Part shown: in pieces, positions 10,423-20,423 of the stretch
How positions within the stretch are numbered: position 1 is the first letter of the stretch
How the letters are laid out: each line of letters begins with the position of its first letter
NCBI RefSeq assembly: GCF_000400465.1
Contig: NW_008806294.1
Coordinates: forward strand, 62,001-126,000
Reading direction: 5' to 3'
DNA from: Wallemia ichthyophaga EXF-994
Taxonomy: Eukaryota; Basidiomycota; Wallemiomycetes; Wallemiales; Wallemiaceae
Length of the DNA: 64,000 bases
Made by a program: the position numbers and the translations under genes
Notes under the pieces: model-generated
What the model was told of the DNA's origin: nothing
What the model saw: the letters and a program-made list of their open reading frames with translations, nothing else
Databases searched by the model: none

Positions 10423-11618
10423 ATGGTAATTGCAATCTCAGTCAGAAATCTATCCTTCTCCTTTAATCAAGCGGATGAAACTGCGTTGAAGAATCTCAGT
10501 ATGGATATTGAGCAAGGCTCTAGATGCTTGCTCGTTGGTGCTAATGGCGGTGCGTACTCCATTTGATCGCCATTCGCCTTCGGGACTAATTCGGTGGTTC
10601 CGTAGCCGGGAAAAGTACACTGCTGAGGATCTTGGCGGGCAAGCGTCTCACTAAAGGTCATGTACAGGTCTATGGCAAAGATGTATTCCAGAATCAACCC
10701 AGTGTATGTCTTGATTGATTCAATTCTTCCCAATTTCTCACTGTGGCGTTAGGGAATTACTTATTTAGGTACAGAGTGGTGTGTTTTGAATTTCAATTTT
10801 ATTACCTCAAATAACACTTACAAGGGCCATGAATCCCGTCGTTCGTGGTGATATACGCGTTTCAGAGTTCCTTGACTCAGTCGGTGGTTTCAGACACAAG
10901 GATAGAAGAGATACACTGCTCAACATTCTAGATGTGGATGTTGATTGGAGGATGCATCAAATATCTGACGGTGAAAGACGCAGAGTCCAACTTGTGATGG
11001 GTTTGATGGTTCCTTGGACGCTTTTGCTGCTTGACGAGGTGGATTTTTGCTATAATCTACCAAACAGCTTATCTAATACAATCACAGGTCACTGTAGACC
11101 TCGATGTCGTCGTCAGAACGGACCTGATAAATTTCCTCATTGCGGAATCCAAGGAGAGAAACGCGACTATACTGTGTAAGTGGTGCTTTAATTGTCAAAA
11201 TAACTCATTAAGTATATTTAGACGCCACCCACATCTGTATGTTGAACAGGACACTCACCACCTCTCTGACACACCCACACACAGTCGACGGATTGTTCAA
11301 CTTCCCTACACACGTGATGCATATGAGACTGGGAAGCAACGTAGGCAACCCTGAGCCATGGCCGCTTGTACCACAGTCACCACTGCATCACATTATCAAA
11401 CAATCAAACGTAGAAGCTTCGCCACTCCTCAAACTTGCGCTGGCTTGGCTGAGAGAGGATCTGGTGTACAGACGCGAGTATGAAAAGTCCATAGACAGAC
11501 AGCGTGGAGCGAGATCTGAAACTACAGATTCGGAAACATTTTATTCAAGATTTGATTATGTAGGTAAGTGTCTCACAAGAGTTTTTCTAACAAAGACATC
11601 AAGTGGAAAGGGAAATAG
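10423..11618 (+). CDS. CAF16: CCR4-associated factor 16 (Caf16)-type ABC ATPase
   Basis: This is a soluble single ABC domain without membrane helices. At least seven exons are needed. The Walker A GANGAGKST is created by splicing a 57-nt intron. Other landmarks are GITYLGTEW-AMNPVVRGDI, the signature-like ISDGERRRVQ, Walker B LLLLDEVTVDLDV, and the switch His in ATHIFDG. Each junction restores the Caf16 consensus in phase. A 32-nt candidate intron (donor at 11563, GTAAGT...CTAACAAAG) near the 3' end changes the tail: spliced, the stop is at 11616..11618; unspliced, at about 11622. Yeast Caf16 is linked to the CCR4-NOT complex; the substrate is unknown. Confidence 0.9.
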
Positions 11619-11866
11619 GTGAAATACATACAAAAGTACAAAATAGCTAAAAGAGAAGACAGATGGGTACACTTGCGAATTGTTTGAGACTGTAAAAGTA
11701 CACATTGATGATATAGGAAGTGAGCATTGTTGAGATGTTTGGATGTTCGTTGAATGTGGATACTAAGTTAGCGAGCCAGCAATCAGAGTTGAGATTTATT
11801 TGAGAATAAATAAGTGTGCCTGTTAAGCGCGTACGATGCAAAATTTTGAGAAACCGCTCAATATAG

Positions 11867-12476
11867 TCAACCGACCTGTTCAGTTGGTGGAGGAGTTGGA
11901 GCTGTTGGTCTTCTCGAAGTGTGTTTCAAGGAAGGCCAAATGCAATGTCTACCGATACCTGCTCTGCGAGACTTATAGATTGTCGTAGAAATGTGAAGTA
12001 GAATTGCGAGCTGTTTGATTGTTTCAGGGAGTGATTGTAGGAGATTGATAGTAACTTTATCAGCGTCGGAGGCGTATAAGCCAATAGCGTTGTGCTGATC
12101 CTGGTAGAAGAATTGGTTGTCTGACCACCAGTACTTTATACCGTCAACGGTTGCGCAGCCATTACTAGCGTTTATTTGATACACCGAAGAAGAAGGCCAC
12201 TGACAAGGCGTACATTCCATTTCAACCATACCATCCTCAAAGTCTTTGCACGTAATGAAAGCGAGCGTAGAACCAGCGAGATTACGGAGAATAGTGAGGT
12301 GAATGTCAAACGTGGGGTTCACGGTCTTTGAAATGTATTTGGGAAGATCGTTTGAGGAAATGATGAAAGTGGCTGAGTCCGTCAGCTTTGTCGTTGCTGT
12401 CGTTGGCCTAAGGCGGATGACGGGTGAGTGGATTTATTAGCAACAGCGCATGAACTCACCAGGAGTAACAGTCCAT
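11867..12476 (-). CDS. Hypothetical protein, two exons
   Basis: Joining an ATG exon at 12476 (MDCYSW) through a GTGAGT...CCTTAG intron to the long open frame gives about 185 residues. The middle looks structured (TDSATFIISSNDLPKYISK, then FDIHLTILRNLAGSTLAFITC and YWWSDNQFFYQDQHNAIGLYA, then an amphipathic helix ending LLHISTTIYKSRR). The C-terminus is Pro/Thr-rich. The join keeps one continuous frame, which favours a real gene. I do not recognise the family. The 3' end could be altered by a further intron at the CAGGTCGG just before the stop. Confidence 0.5.
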
Positions 12477-12899
12477 CAGTTTTACAGTTATACTTGGTTG
12501 TAATGGATTAACTCGTCCCTCTTAAAACAATTTATCTTTTTGGTGGTCTCGACCAGTCGCTGAGACGACGATGATTTCATAAAGATTCTGAGGCCTCTGA
12601 GGTGTATCGGTAATTCGGAACAGGGGTGATACAGGGGTACGTGTGTGCGCTGCATTGTTGCATCGCCTATCAATGTGCCCGGCTGCAGGTATCAGCGTTG
12701 TAATATCATAGGATCATTCAAATGCAGTAACGCTTTAAATGCGGATGAATATTTATCGTTTTATAATTTATTTAAAAATTATTTACATCTTCAATCAAAT
12801 TGAATTTCATGCTAATTAAGCCCCGAGCTAGCCACCTCGGCCTTGGCTCAAGTTTTGTAATCACATTCCTTTCATTTGACAGTTTCTAATTATTAGAAT

Positions 12900-13400
12900 T
12901 GTGTAGCCTAAGATAAAGTATTCGGTCTACACGGCTTCAAATATAGCAGTCTTGTATACTAGCTTTTTTCTCACACCGCAAGTCTGGCCTCGTCGGCTTA
13001 GACGCAGTCTGAAACGCAGTCTGAAACGCAGTCTCACACGCGATCTGGACATGTAATTTGTTTAGATTAAGTATTAAGTCTTTCCCAGTATTCAACAATG
13101 AGTACTCCAATGTAACTGTTTCATTAAGTAAAGTACCTCGGTACCTCTTCAAATTAATATATTGGTCAAATATAATCACGTCGAAGATGTCAATCTTTGA
13201 AGCATTTTCAAATTCAGTAACTCGGTAGCTATTTTCAATGCAGTCTCTATTATGCATCAAGGTGCATGACGTACACTGTATAACTTACAAATACAATTAC
13301 TAAATACTCAGCGACAACCTCATTCTCCAATTTGACCAATCTAGCTTCATTGATGTGCTCGAACTGATCCTCTCGAATGGCTTTTGAAACATGATTACAC
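12900..13400 (-). CDS. Doubtful two-exon gene or gene remnant
   Basis: A 42-nt GTAAGT...AATAG intron (about 13261-13300) joins two open stretches in phase: SKAIREDQFEHINEARLVKLENEVVAEY (about 13300-13390) and RDCIENSYRVTEF...LNLNKLHVQIACE (down to 12937). The composition is protein-like and helical, but I find no convincing ATG exon upstream and no family. Near the 3' end three copies of a 12-bp unit (ACGCAGTCTGAA-like, 13002-13036) extend the frame as repeated TAFQ-type residues. It may be a pseudogene or a fragment. Confidence 0.3.
13002..13036. repeat. 12-bp direct repeat, about three copies
   Basis: Tandem units of ACGCAGTCTGAA, the last one diverging to ACGCAGTCTCAC. It lies inside the doubtful open frame on the minus strand. 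Confidence 0.75.
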
Positions 13401-13693
13401 AAGATTTTCTTATCTCGTTAAAATACAGGATATTTATTCACATTTCAATTCATCAGTCATCTTTATTAGGAAGACTTTTGGGTTACAAGTCTAAGTTTTT
13501 CCAGCTGCCACGCACGATAGCCAAATGAGGGAGAAATGAATTAAATATTTCCAGGGAATGCAGAAAATTCAGTGGAATAAAATATCCTGAAATCGCTGAG
13601 ATGTCTATGGATTCGTCCCATCTTACACGTCACTCGTCTCATTCTATTTCTGATCCGTACAATCGAACTATAACCACCACTACCAGCATCAAA

Positions 13694-14200
13694 ATGGACT
13701 CAAACGTTACATCCGCACTTATCTCTATTGGACTTCCAAAGAACTACGGTTGGGTCGCCCTCGCCGCCAGCTCAACATACTTCCTCAACGTGTATCAGAT
13801 GATCAATGTCAGCAAGGCTAGAAAGAGAGCTGGTATCCCATACCCAAAGACTTACTGTGAAGATAAGGAGAACAAAGCAGGACACATGTGAGGGTTACTA
13901 GCTGACATGGCTTCAATACTAACTATAACAAGCTTCAACTGCGCACAAAGAGCTCATTTGAACACTTTGGAGAGTGTTCCTTATGTTCTCTTTGGTATTC
14001 TCTTCTCTGGATTATTCTTCCCTCGCTTAGCTGCTTCTTTGGGCGCTGTTTGGACTTTCGGTAGGGTAATCTACACTATGGGCTACACAACAGGCGATCC
14101 TTCTAAGCGTCTCTACGGCTTCTTCCAATCCATTGCCTTCCTCACGATTGGTGGTCTTTCTGCGTATTCGAGCGTACAACTCATTCTCGACCAAGCTTAA
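13694..14200 (+). CDS. Microsomal glutathione S-transferase 3-like (MAPEG family)
   Basis: MAPEG proteins are small four-helix ER membrane enzymes using glutathione. The chosen ATG at 13694 (MDSNVTSALISIGLPKNYG) gives the usual short N-terminus; an in-frame ATG at 13601 would add an unusual Ser/Thr-rich leader that looks like 5' UTR. Landmarks are YGWVALAASSTYFLN (helix 1), ARKRAGIPYPKTYCE, then a GTGAGG...AACAAG intron which joins GHI to FNCAQRAHLNTLE, the family signature. Three further hydrophobic segments and YTTGDPSKRLYG follow. Length (about 150 residues) fits MGST3. Confidence 0.9.
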
Positions 14201-14333
14201 AGGGATAGCTGTAGTATAACCAAACTATCTTTAGAATAATTGATTGTTATATGTATCTTGGGTGATTTCCTTTATTTCTGCTTCTTGTGTGACCCACAGC
14301 TCTTATCGCAGCGACCATCACAGATTTGATAAA

Positions 14334-15216
14334 ATGGCAAAACCAAGGCAGCGTTCAAAGCAAAAGAGCGGCAAGTATACGCCTACGAGAACGACATTCC
14401 ACAAGACATACAAGAAGACAACGCTGAGAAATGTACCCGACGAGCTCGCCAGGCAGTGGGACAAGACCAAGACGCTGAGGGAGAAGTGAGTGTGCTAGCC
14501 ATGGGAAACACAGGGAAACATTACTTACGGAACTCGACCAGCTACGCTAACTTGGGTTTGGCAAGCAACATGAAGATACATGCAGTTGGTGGTGTCGAGA
14601 AGGAGCTTCCTTCCAAAGTTCGCGCAAAGGAGAGCGAGGAGAGCGTAGACGGTGGCGAGAAGGGCACTCCTGAAACTATGCACATGGGTCAGATCATTAG
14701 AGACGATGCTGGAAACGTCCTGGAAATAAGAATGCCTGATACCAACCAAGGTTCCTCCAAAGGCAAATCAAAGGAAGAGGCAACACCTTGGGGTACGCCA
14801 CTTGACGCTACCACTATGGAAACTCCTTCTGTGCCACTCACGTTCGATGACGAGCACAACAGCGGTAAGAAGAGTGCGGATACGGATGCTGTTAGATGTG
14901 AGAGCGCATGCACCAACTCACAATACCTCTAACCACATCCTATGCAGTACTCGAGTCTAAAGCTGAAACTGCTAGGCCCGTCGGACGTAACACCTCCAAT
15001 GACGAGATGAAATGGTTGATAAATATTGTCAAAAAACACGGCAGAGATCTCGACGAAGCTTGCAAGGATCTTAAACTGAATGTTTGGCAGAAGACTAAAG
15101 GAGAGCTGTCTAGAGCGTGAGTTTATCTTGGTGCTTTGTGTTTCCTGTAGCTGACTCGTCACAGTGTGAAGCGTGCTGGTGGATTCGAAGCAGTGGAAAG
15201 CCTAGCAAAGCAGTAA
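14334..15216 (+). CDS. NOP16: Nucleolar protein 16 (Nop16), 60S ribosome biogenesis
   Basis: Four exons join in phase. The N-terminus is basic (MAKPRQRSKQKSGKYTPTR). It carries the Nop16 signature VPDELARQWDKTKTLRE-NYANLGLASN, where NYAN arises by splicing a GTGAGT...GACCAG intron. The middle is acidic/Ser-rich with MGQIIRDDAGNVLEIRMP. The C-terminal NDEMKWLINIVKKHGRDLDEACKDLKLNVWQKT-KGELSRAVKRAGG is conserved; the last intron falls inside SRA/VKRAGG. Nop16 binds late nucleolar pre-60S particles. Rrp12, another ribosome-assembly factor, lies about 5 kb downstream. Confidence 0.92.
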
Positions 15217-15429
15217 TTGGTAATTGGTTAAATATAAATGTGTACATTTATTTATTTTATGCGAAGGTTTGATGATGTGAAAAATCGTGAAAATACGTTT
15301 GTTTAAAATAGTCCAACTAAGCAGCATTTTATAGTCCACAGTTTAATGAAAAATATGAAATTGAAGTTAATGAGTCCAACCATTTCTTCATAATCCAATG
15401 TGAAAATTATTTGCAGTGAAACGATCTAG

Positions 15430-17286
15430 CTAAACAGCCTTATATCCTTTAACTATAAAGTCGTCGTCCTTGGAATACTGCTTCCTACTTGCCTTATTAT
15501 CCCTCTTTTGCCTGTCAATGCCAGGTTTAGCCATGTTGTTTACGATAAGTCGTTTCCACTGTTTAGTAGTAAAGTTAAGTGGACTTCCGAGACCGGAGTA
15601 AATAAAGAAGTCGTAGCAGACACCACCGAGAACTGCGCCTGCAAAACTGCCCAGTATAGGACCGCCGAGCCACCAGCGCGGTTCAGTCCACAGTTCTCGG
15701 CCGTATCCGACGCAACTCAGAGCGAAACGGGGACCGAGATCGCGTGAAGGATTCATCGGATATCCGCTAAGAGCACCTAGGGAGGACCCCAGAGCCATAA
15801 TCACGAGTGCAAGGATGAAAGCACCGAGAGAGGCACCAGGAGGCTATAAAAACATGTGAGCAGCTCCCTGCGCGTGCTACAGCTACCCACACTATTGTCG
15901 CGGTCACCCAGTGAGAGAACTGTGATGGTGAGTATGGCGGTGTTGATTATGTTCTGGAACACACTCAGCCCGATACTCGATAGGCTAGATGGGTACGTCA
16001 CGAAGAGCGCACTGCTGCCACTTGCCGAGACAGTCTTGTCGGGGTCGAGTGTGGTCTGAGTATTTCAAGTCAAGTGAGCTTTTGTAAGAAAGCGAGAAAA
16101 TGATCTATTACCCACCAAAGCCTGACTATAGATGGCATACACGAGCAGACCCCCGCAGAACATACCGACCAGCTGGGCAACCCAGAACTGCCACACCATC
16201 TTCCACGGAAAGCCACGGAATACAGCGAGTGCTAGTGTGAGCGCAGGGTTGAGATGACCACCACTAACACCACCACTGATATAAACACCTGTCATTACTG
16301 CAGATTGGTTAATTCGCACTACCATACTTTGGCCAACAGCTCACCTGCAATACCCCAACTCCAATACAGATTTGTATTTCCTGATGGCAGAATGTAGCTC
16401 TGAACTGACGCACCCAGACCTATAATAATGAATACCATACTCGCTATAAACTCCGCCAGTGGTTCGCGAAAATTCTCACGAACAATAAACCACCAGGAGA
16501 AAATAGGTTCATTTGGGTCATCAAATTTAGCCTGAGTTTCAGGGGTATTAAGCCATTGATTGTGCATCTGACCACCAATCTGACCTGTTTCATTCTCATC
16601 ACCCTGGGAATTTTCAGGTTTCTGATGCTCGTCTTGCATTTCCGTATCAGCCATGGCTTTGTAGTAGGAAGGTTCTTGGGATTCATTGTCAGGTTTGCCA
16701 TGGTCCCTGTTTGGTGCATCCCCTGGGTCTGCGGCATCGTTGATCACACCGCCTATCTGGCCACCTGTCCTGCCGATAGTGTTCTGTCTGCGCGGTGGAG
16801 GAGGTGCTTGGCGAGGTGCTTTGCGCGGCACTTTACGAGACGGCTTCGTGCTCTTGTATCCGGGTTTATTAGCCATCCTCGAGTATATATGGTCGGCAAC
16901 CGCGTCGAGATCCCTCGTTGAACTTGCGCTGGCGTTAAAACCGGACGGTTCGCCAGTATACTCCCCCTGATCCGACCTATCAGGCATGGTCCCTCCTAGT
17001 TTAAACAGCGGCTTGTTCTTCACGCGCCGTAAGCGCTCATCATGCATTGCTCTCGCATTTGGGTGCAGTGTCTGCGCCCGTCCAGACTGGCGCCACTGAA
17101 ATTCAGGCTGTTGTGCAGTGGATTGTCTTTTACGTGACTAGCATTGGCGGCGTGAGTAAGAGGTCCCGTTGTTTGCGCTGCGCTCACCATTGCTGGGACT
17201 GTATTTCTTAGGTTATACTCCTTCGTTGGTGTAAAGTCTAACTCCGAGGAGTTGAGGAACCGGCGAAACAAGAAGGCGGATTTCAT
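15430..17286 (-). CDS. Aquaglyceroporin (MIP family) with long N-terminal extension
   Basis: The ATG at 17286 opens an exon ending ...TVPAM. A GTGAGC...GCTAG intron joins it in phase to SRKRQSTAQQPEFQ and the frame with MHDERLRRV. The first ~200 residues are hydrophilic (Gly/Gln/Pro-rich). The channel follows with six helices: PLAEFIASMVFIIIGLGAS, then the first pore motif GGHLNPALTL and the second as GYPMNPSRDLGPR (NPS in place of NPA). The Asp in RDLGPR is typical of glycerol facilitators, so glycerol transport is more likely than water alone. The N-terminal extension recalls Fps1-type regulated channels (inference). At least four introns are needed. Confidence 0.9.
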
Positions 17287-17410
17287 GTTATGTCGTCATC
17301 GTTTTAGAATTTTGAGTAAAGTAAAAGCGGATATATGCATTAGAAAGAGATTCTACAAGACGGTTTAATTATATTTATATAAATAAATGAGCGTGTATCT
17401 ATCTGGATGT

Positions 17411-19298
17411 TTACTTCTCATCCTTGTCATCATCCTGGTCATCCTCCTTGCCATCTTCCTTGTCCTCTTTGTTCTCATCTTCTTCCTCTTCCTCCTTATC
17501 CTCCTCGTCTTTGCCATCCACCTTGCTCTTTCCATCAACCACCTTGTTCTCGTCGCCCTTCTTCTCCGCCAAGATAGCGCAGTGCTGTCCGCCGGCGCTA
17601 ACGAGCAGAGCGTCGACTTTAGTGAGAGCAGTATTATCAATCCGTGTAGGTTCCTCGATGCTCTCCGCCGCACCGTGGCCGAGCTGGCATGCATTACCGT
17701 ATCCCCAACTATACACGTGACCTTGATCGCTAACAGCAAGGTTGTGTCTAAGCCCTGCGCTAATCTGCTTTATCTTGGTCTTCGATGGACCGTCTTCCCA
17801 AGGTGTATTTCCAGGTTTTGGCTCGTCTGGTGTAGGTGGGGGAGGAAACTGTATTCTGACAGGCTGGTCTACGTACTCATCTGCAATAGTACGAGGCGCC
17901 TCAGTATCTTCCACATTCGTTCCCAACTTCTTAGCTTTCTCGTGTCGCGCATCATCCGCGACCTTTTCGTTGTTTTCGAGGATAGCTTGGTAGGCTGGAT
18001 GGTCTTTGCTCAAGCCCAGCTCCTTACCGTCGCACCTACCGCATCCCCAGACCTGGCCGTTGTCGAAGAGGAAAAGGGTGTGGTGCTCGCCTCCGCTGAT
18101 CTGCACAACGCGGCTGCCGTCGTGCTGATCTGGGTGAAGGGCATCAATAGGCGTAGGCACAGCAATAGAGTCCTCATAGCCATCTCGGTCATCACTGACA
18201 CCCGTCTGACGCATTTTGTTCAACCCCCAACCGAACACAACGCCGTCTTGGTCGGTCGCGAAAGAGTGGTATGAGCCTGTACCAACAGCAACAATCTTTC
18301 TGAGGTGAAGAGGCTCAGGAGTGAGGCCATTCAGCTTGCGTCTCTCTATTACCCTTCTGCCGAGCTGCTGCTGCTGGCCGTTGCCCCAAGCGTAGACGAT
18401 GCCGGCTGTGGTGAGAACGAGGGCATGGTCTGCACCACATACAGCTTGCACGGCGCGATGTTTGGCGAGTTGGGGTAGGATTGATGGTAAAACTTGCTTG
18501 CGTGCTCCGTTTGGCTTGCCGTCGAAACCGAGCAGACCGTCGTTGGACTGTGGGGGGAGTTAGGGGCGTGCTTAGTGAAGCTAGTCAAGTCAAGTCCACC
18601 CACATTGAAAGAACCCCAGGCGCGTAGTTGACCTTGGTCGTTGATTGCTAGGGAGATATAGTCACCTGCAGCGACCCTTACAGCCCTGAAGTCATCCAAA
18701 CCGTCGACTTTCATCGGGACCGTCTCGAGTTCTTCAGCTTCAACGCCAGTATCAGTAGTGATTCTGCCGAGGGACATACCGTCATTAACACCCCAGGACC
18801 AAATCTTGCCATCGGAGTCAATCATGAGATTGTGCATTCCACCGGCAGCAATCTGTTCAACACCTTGTGGACCGAGATTGTTATCATCGATGGCATCCTC
18901 AGTCCATTGATGTATACGCGGTCTCTTGATCTCACCGAGAGTGTCAACGCCTAAACCAAACTGACCAAAGTCACCAGTACCAAAGACTAAAAGAGTTTTA
19001 ATTTGATTAGTTGAAGTTAATTTTGGCAGCGGATTCAAAGAAACTGGTTCGATCGCGGGTAAGCGGGGTTTGGCTGGCTGGCGACGTTTAGTTGGCTTAG
19101 AAGGCTCATCATCGCTATCATCGCTTGCCTTCCTCTTCTTGGAAGCGGTGGAAGAAGTGTGTGCGCGTTGAATTGGTTTCGTAGGGGATTTAGGGATATT
19201 TGAGGCGACTCTTTTAGATTGACGCGTTGGCTGGGAATCTTTGGGTTGTAAGTGGGTGTAAAATACCTCTATTACAATCACTAACTCTTCACGGGCAT
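17411..19298 (-). CDS. RCC1: Ran guanine-nucleotide exchange factor, RCC1/Prp20/Pim1
   Basis: The ATG at 19298 gives MPVK, joined by a GTTAGT...CCCAAAG intron in the right phase to NSQPTRQSKRV. A basic N-terminus with an NLS-like KKRKASDDSDDE leads into seven RCC1 propeller repeats, for example LLVFGTGDFGQFGLG, IWSWGVNDGMSLG, YAWGNGQQQQLGRR, VFGWGLNKMRQTG, VWGCGRCDGKELG and VYSWGYGNACQLG. RCC1 loads GTP on Ran at chromatin. The C-terminus is unusual, with about 50 residues almost entirely Asp/Glu/Lys. On the opposite strand this tail yields a long spurious hydrophobic frame. Confidence 0.95.
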
Positions 19299-19363
19299 AT
19301 CAAACACTCTTGGTGGATTAGAACCGAGGGAATCACATCGAGGAAATCAAATACAAATACATT

Positions 19364-19855
19364 CTAGCCAATATTAAAATTACTATGCACTCTCTGTCCT
19401 GCTTGCTTCTTCTGATACGCGAGATCCAACTTTGAACTTCCGAGGTTGATAATTTTCACGCAGCCATCTCTATCTTTTTCGAGTGTGGTGCATTCTGAGG
19501 GGAATTAGTGGTGTACTAGGAAGTATTCAGACCCACCTGCACAATAATATGCGTCTGAAATACCTGGACCACCGCAAATAACACCTAATGTAAGCGTGAG
19601 TGGTGTAAATGAATAAATAAAAAGGATAAAACAAACATTTACCACCGAATGTACCAAACGCACATTCATCGCAGATCTAAATTAAAGTTATTTGTGTCCA
19701 TTATAGCCATTCATTTAACGCACTTTAACAATCGTCTGTGGCCTCACATAGGAATCACAAACAGGGCACTTTCCATCACATTTGTCACATAGCCTCCCGA
19801 TTGATATTCCTGGCTGTCTTCTACACATGATTAGGTCTGGGTGGTGTTTGGACAT
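19364..19855 (-). CDS. RDS3: PHF5A/Rds3/Ini1, SF3b splicing-factor subunit
   Basis: This gene is invisible as a single open frame because it is cut into mini-exons. The ATG at 19855 gives [18 protein letters not shown], then [21 protein letters not shown]. After introns come [26 protein letters not shown] and [29 protein letters not shown], ending at TAG 19364..19366. The CxxC pairs form the trefoil of zinc fingers typical of PHF5A, which sits in the SF3b complex of the U2 snRNP and helps recognise the branch point. Length of about 110 residues agrees with the highly conserved family. Confidence 0.92.
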
Positions 19856-19911
19856 TTTGGCCGTTGGAAGAAGACGGGAAAATGAATCAATTTGATTGGT
19901 TAAACACCATT

Positions 19912-20380
19912 TTACACCGGAGACTGTCTAGATCCAGCAACTTTATTCGCAATAGTTGAAATAACGGGTAAATTGAGTAGACTGCCGATGACTGGCAGTT
20001 GCCTGAGGAAGTTGAGGATTACGGGGAAGAAAGAGCCAAATAGGTTGAGGAATCCAATGCACTCAACTACAAACCCAATGAAGGTATACTTGAGGAGTAC
20101 TAGTGTTATTCCCCCAACGAAACACAGCGTACCTCTAAGCTTATAAGGCCTACTGAAAAATACAATAGTCTTCTGCATCCCAATTAGAAGTATAAGCCCT
20201 GTTAAGAAGAGCAAATTCCCCAAAGCCAGCAAACTAGCGTCGAAGAAGAGTACGACACCTAGAAGCGTGAATAATCCACCGAATGAAGTCAGACCAACAC
20301 CGATTTCTGGGTTTTATAAGGTTATTATGGTACACGCGCCAAACCCACCCAAACTCACTCTGTAAATCTGTTAAAAACAT
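19912..20380 (-). CDS. GOT1: Golgi/ER vesicle transport protein Got1
   Basis: A short first exon (ATG at 20380, MFLTDLQ) joins through a GTGAGT...ACCCAG intron to [23 protein letters not shown]. Four hydrophobic segments follow, with the family signature [24 protein letters not shown], then RPYKLRGT and [10 protein letters not shown], ending in QSPV. Got1 is a small tetraspanning membrane protein involved in ER-Golgi transport. It is head to head with RRP12, with 43 bp between start codons. Confidence 0.93.
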
Positions 20381-20423
20381 TCTCCCACTTCTTGGTTATA
20401 TACGTCCAAGAGTTACGTTCAAG

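Noticed and set aside
10334-10435. Longer VIP1 N-terminus (QLPSPVPTNN...)
   Set aside because: The frame is open but begins without an ATG and overlaps the CAF16 start; the ATG at 10333 fits the family.
13601-13693. Alternative upstream ATG of the microsomal GST
   Set aside because: It would add 31 Ser/Thr-rich residues that the short MAPEG N-terminus does not have; the ATG at 13694 has better context.
17387-18274. 295-codon open frame on the plus strand with a leucine/serine-rich hydrophobic start
   Set aside because: It is the antisense of the RCC1 exon; the hydrophobic run is simply the reverse complement of the Asp/Glu/Lys tail. No family match.
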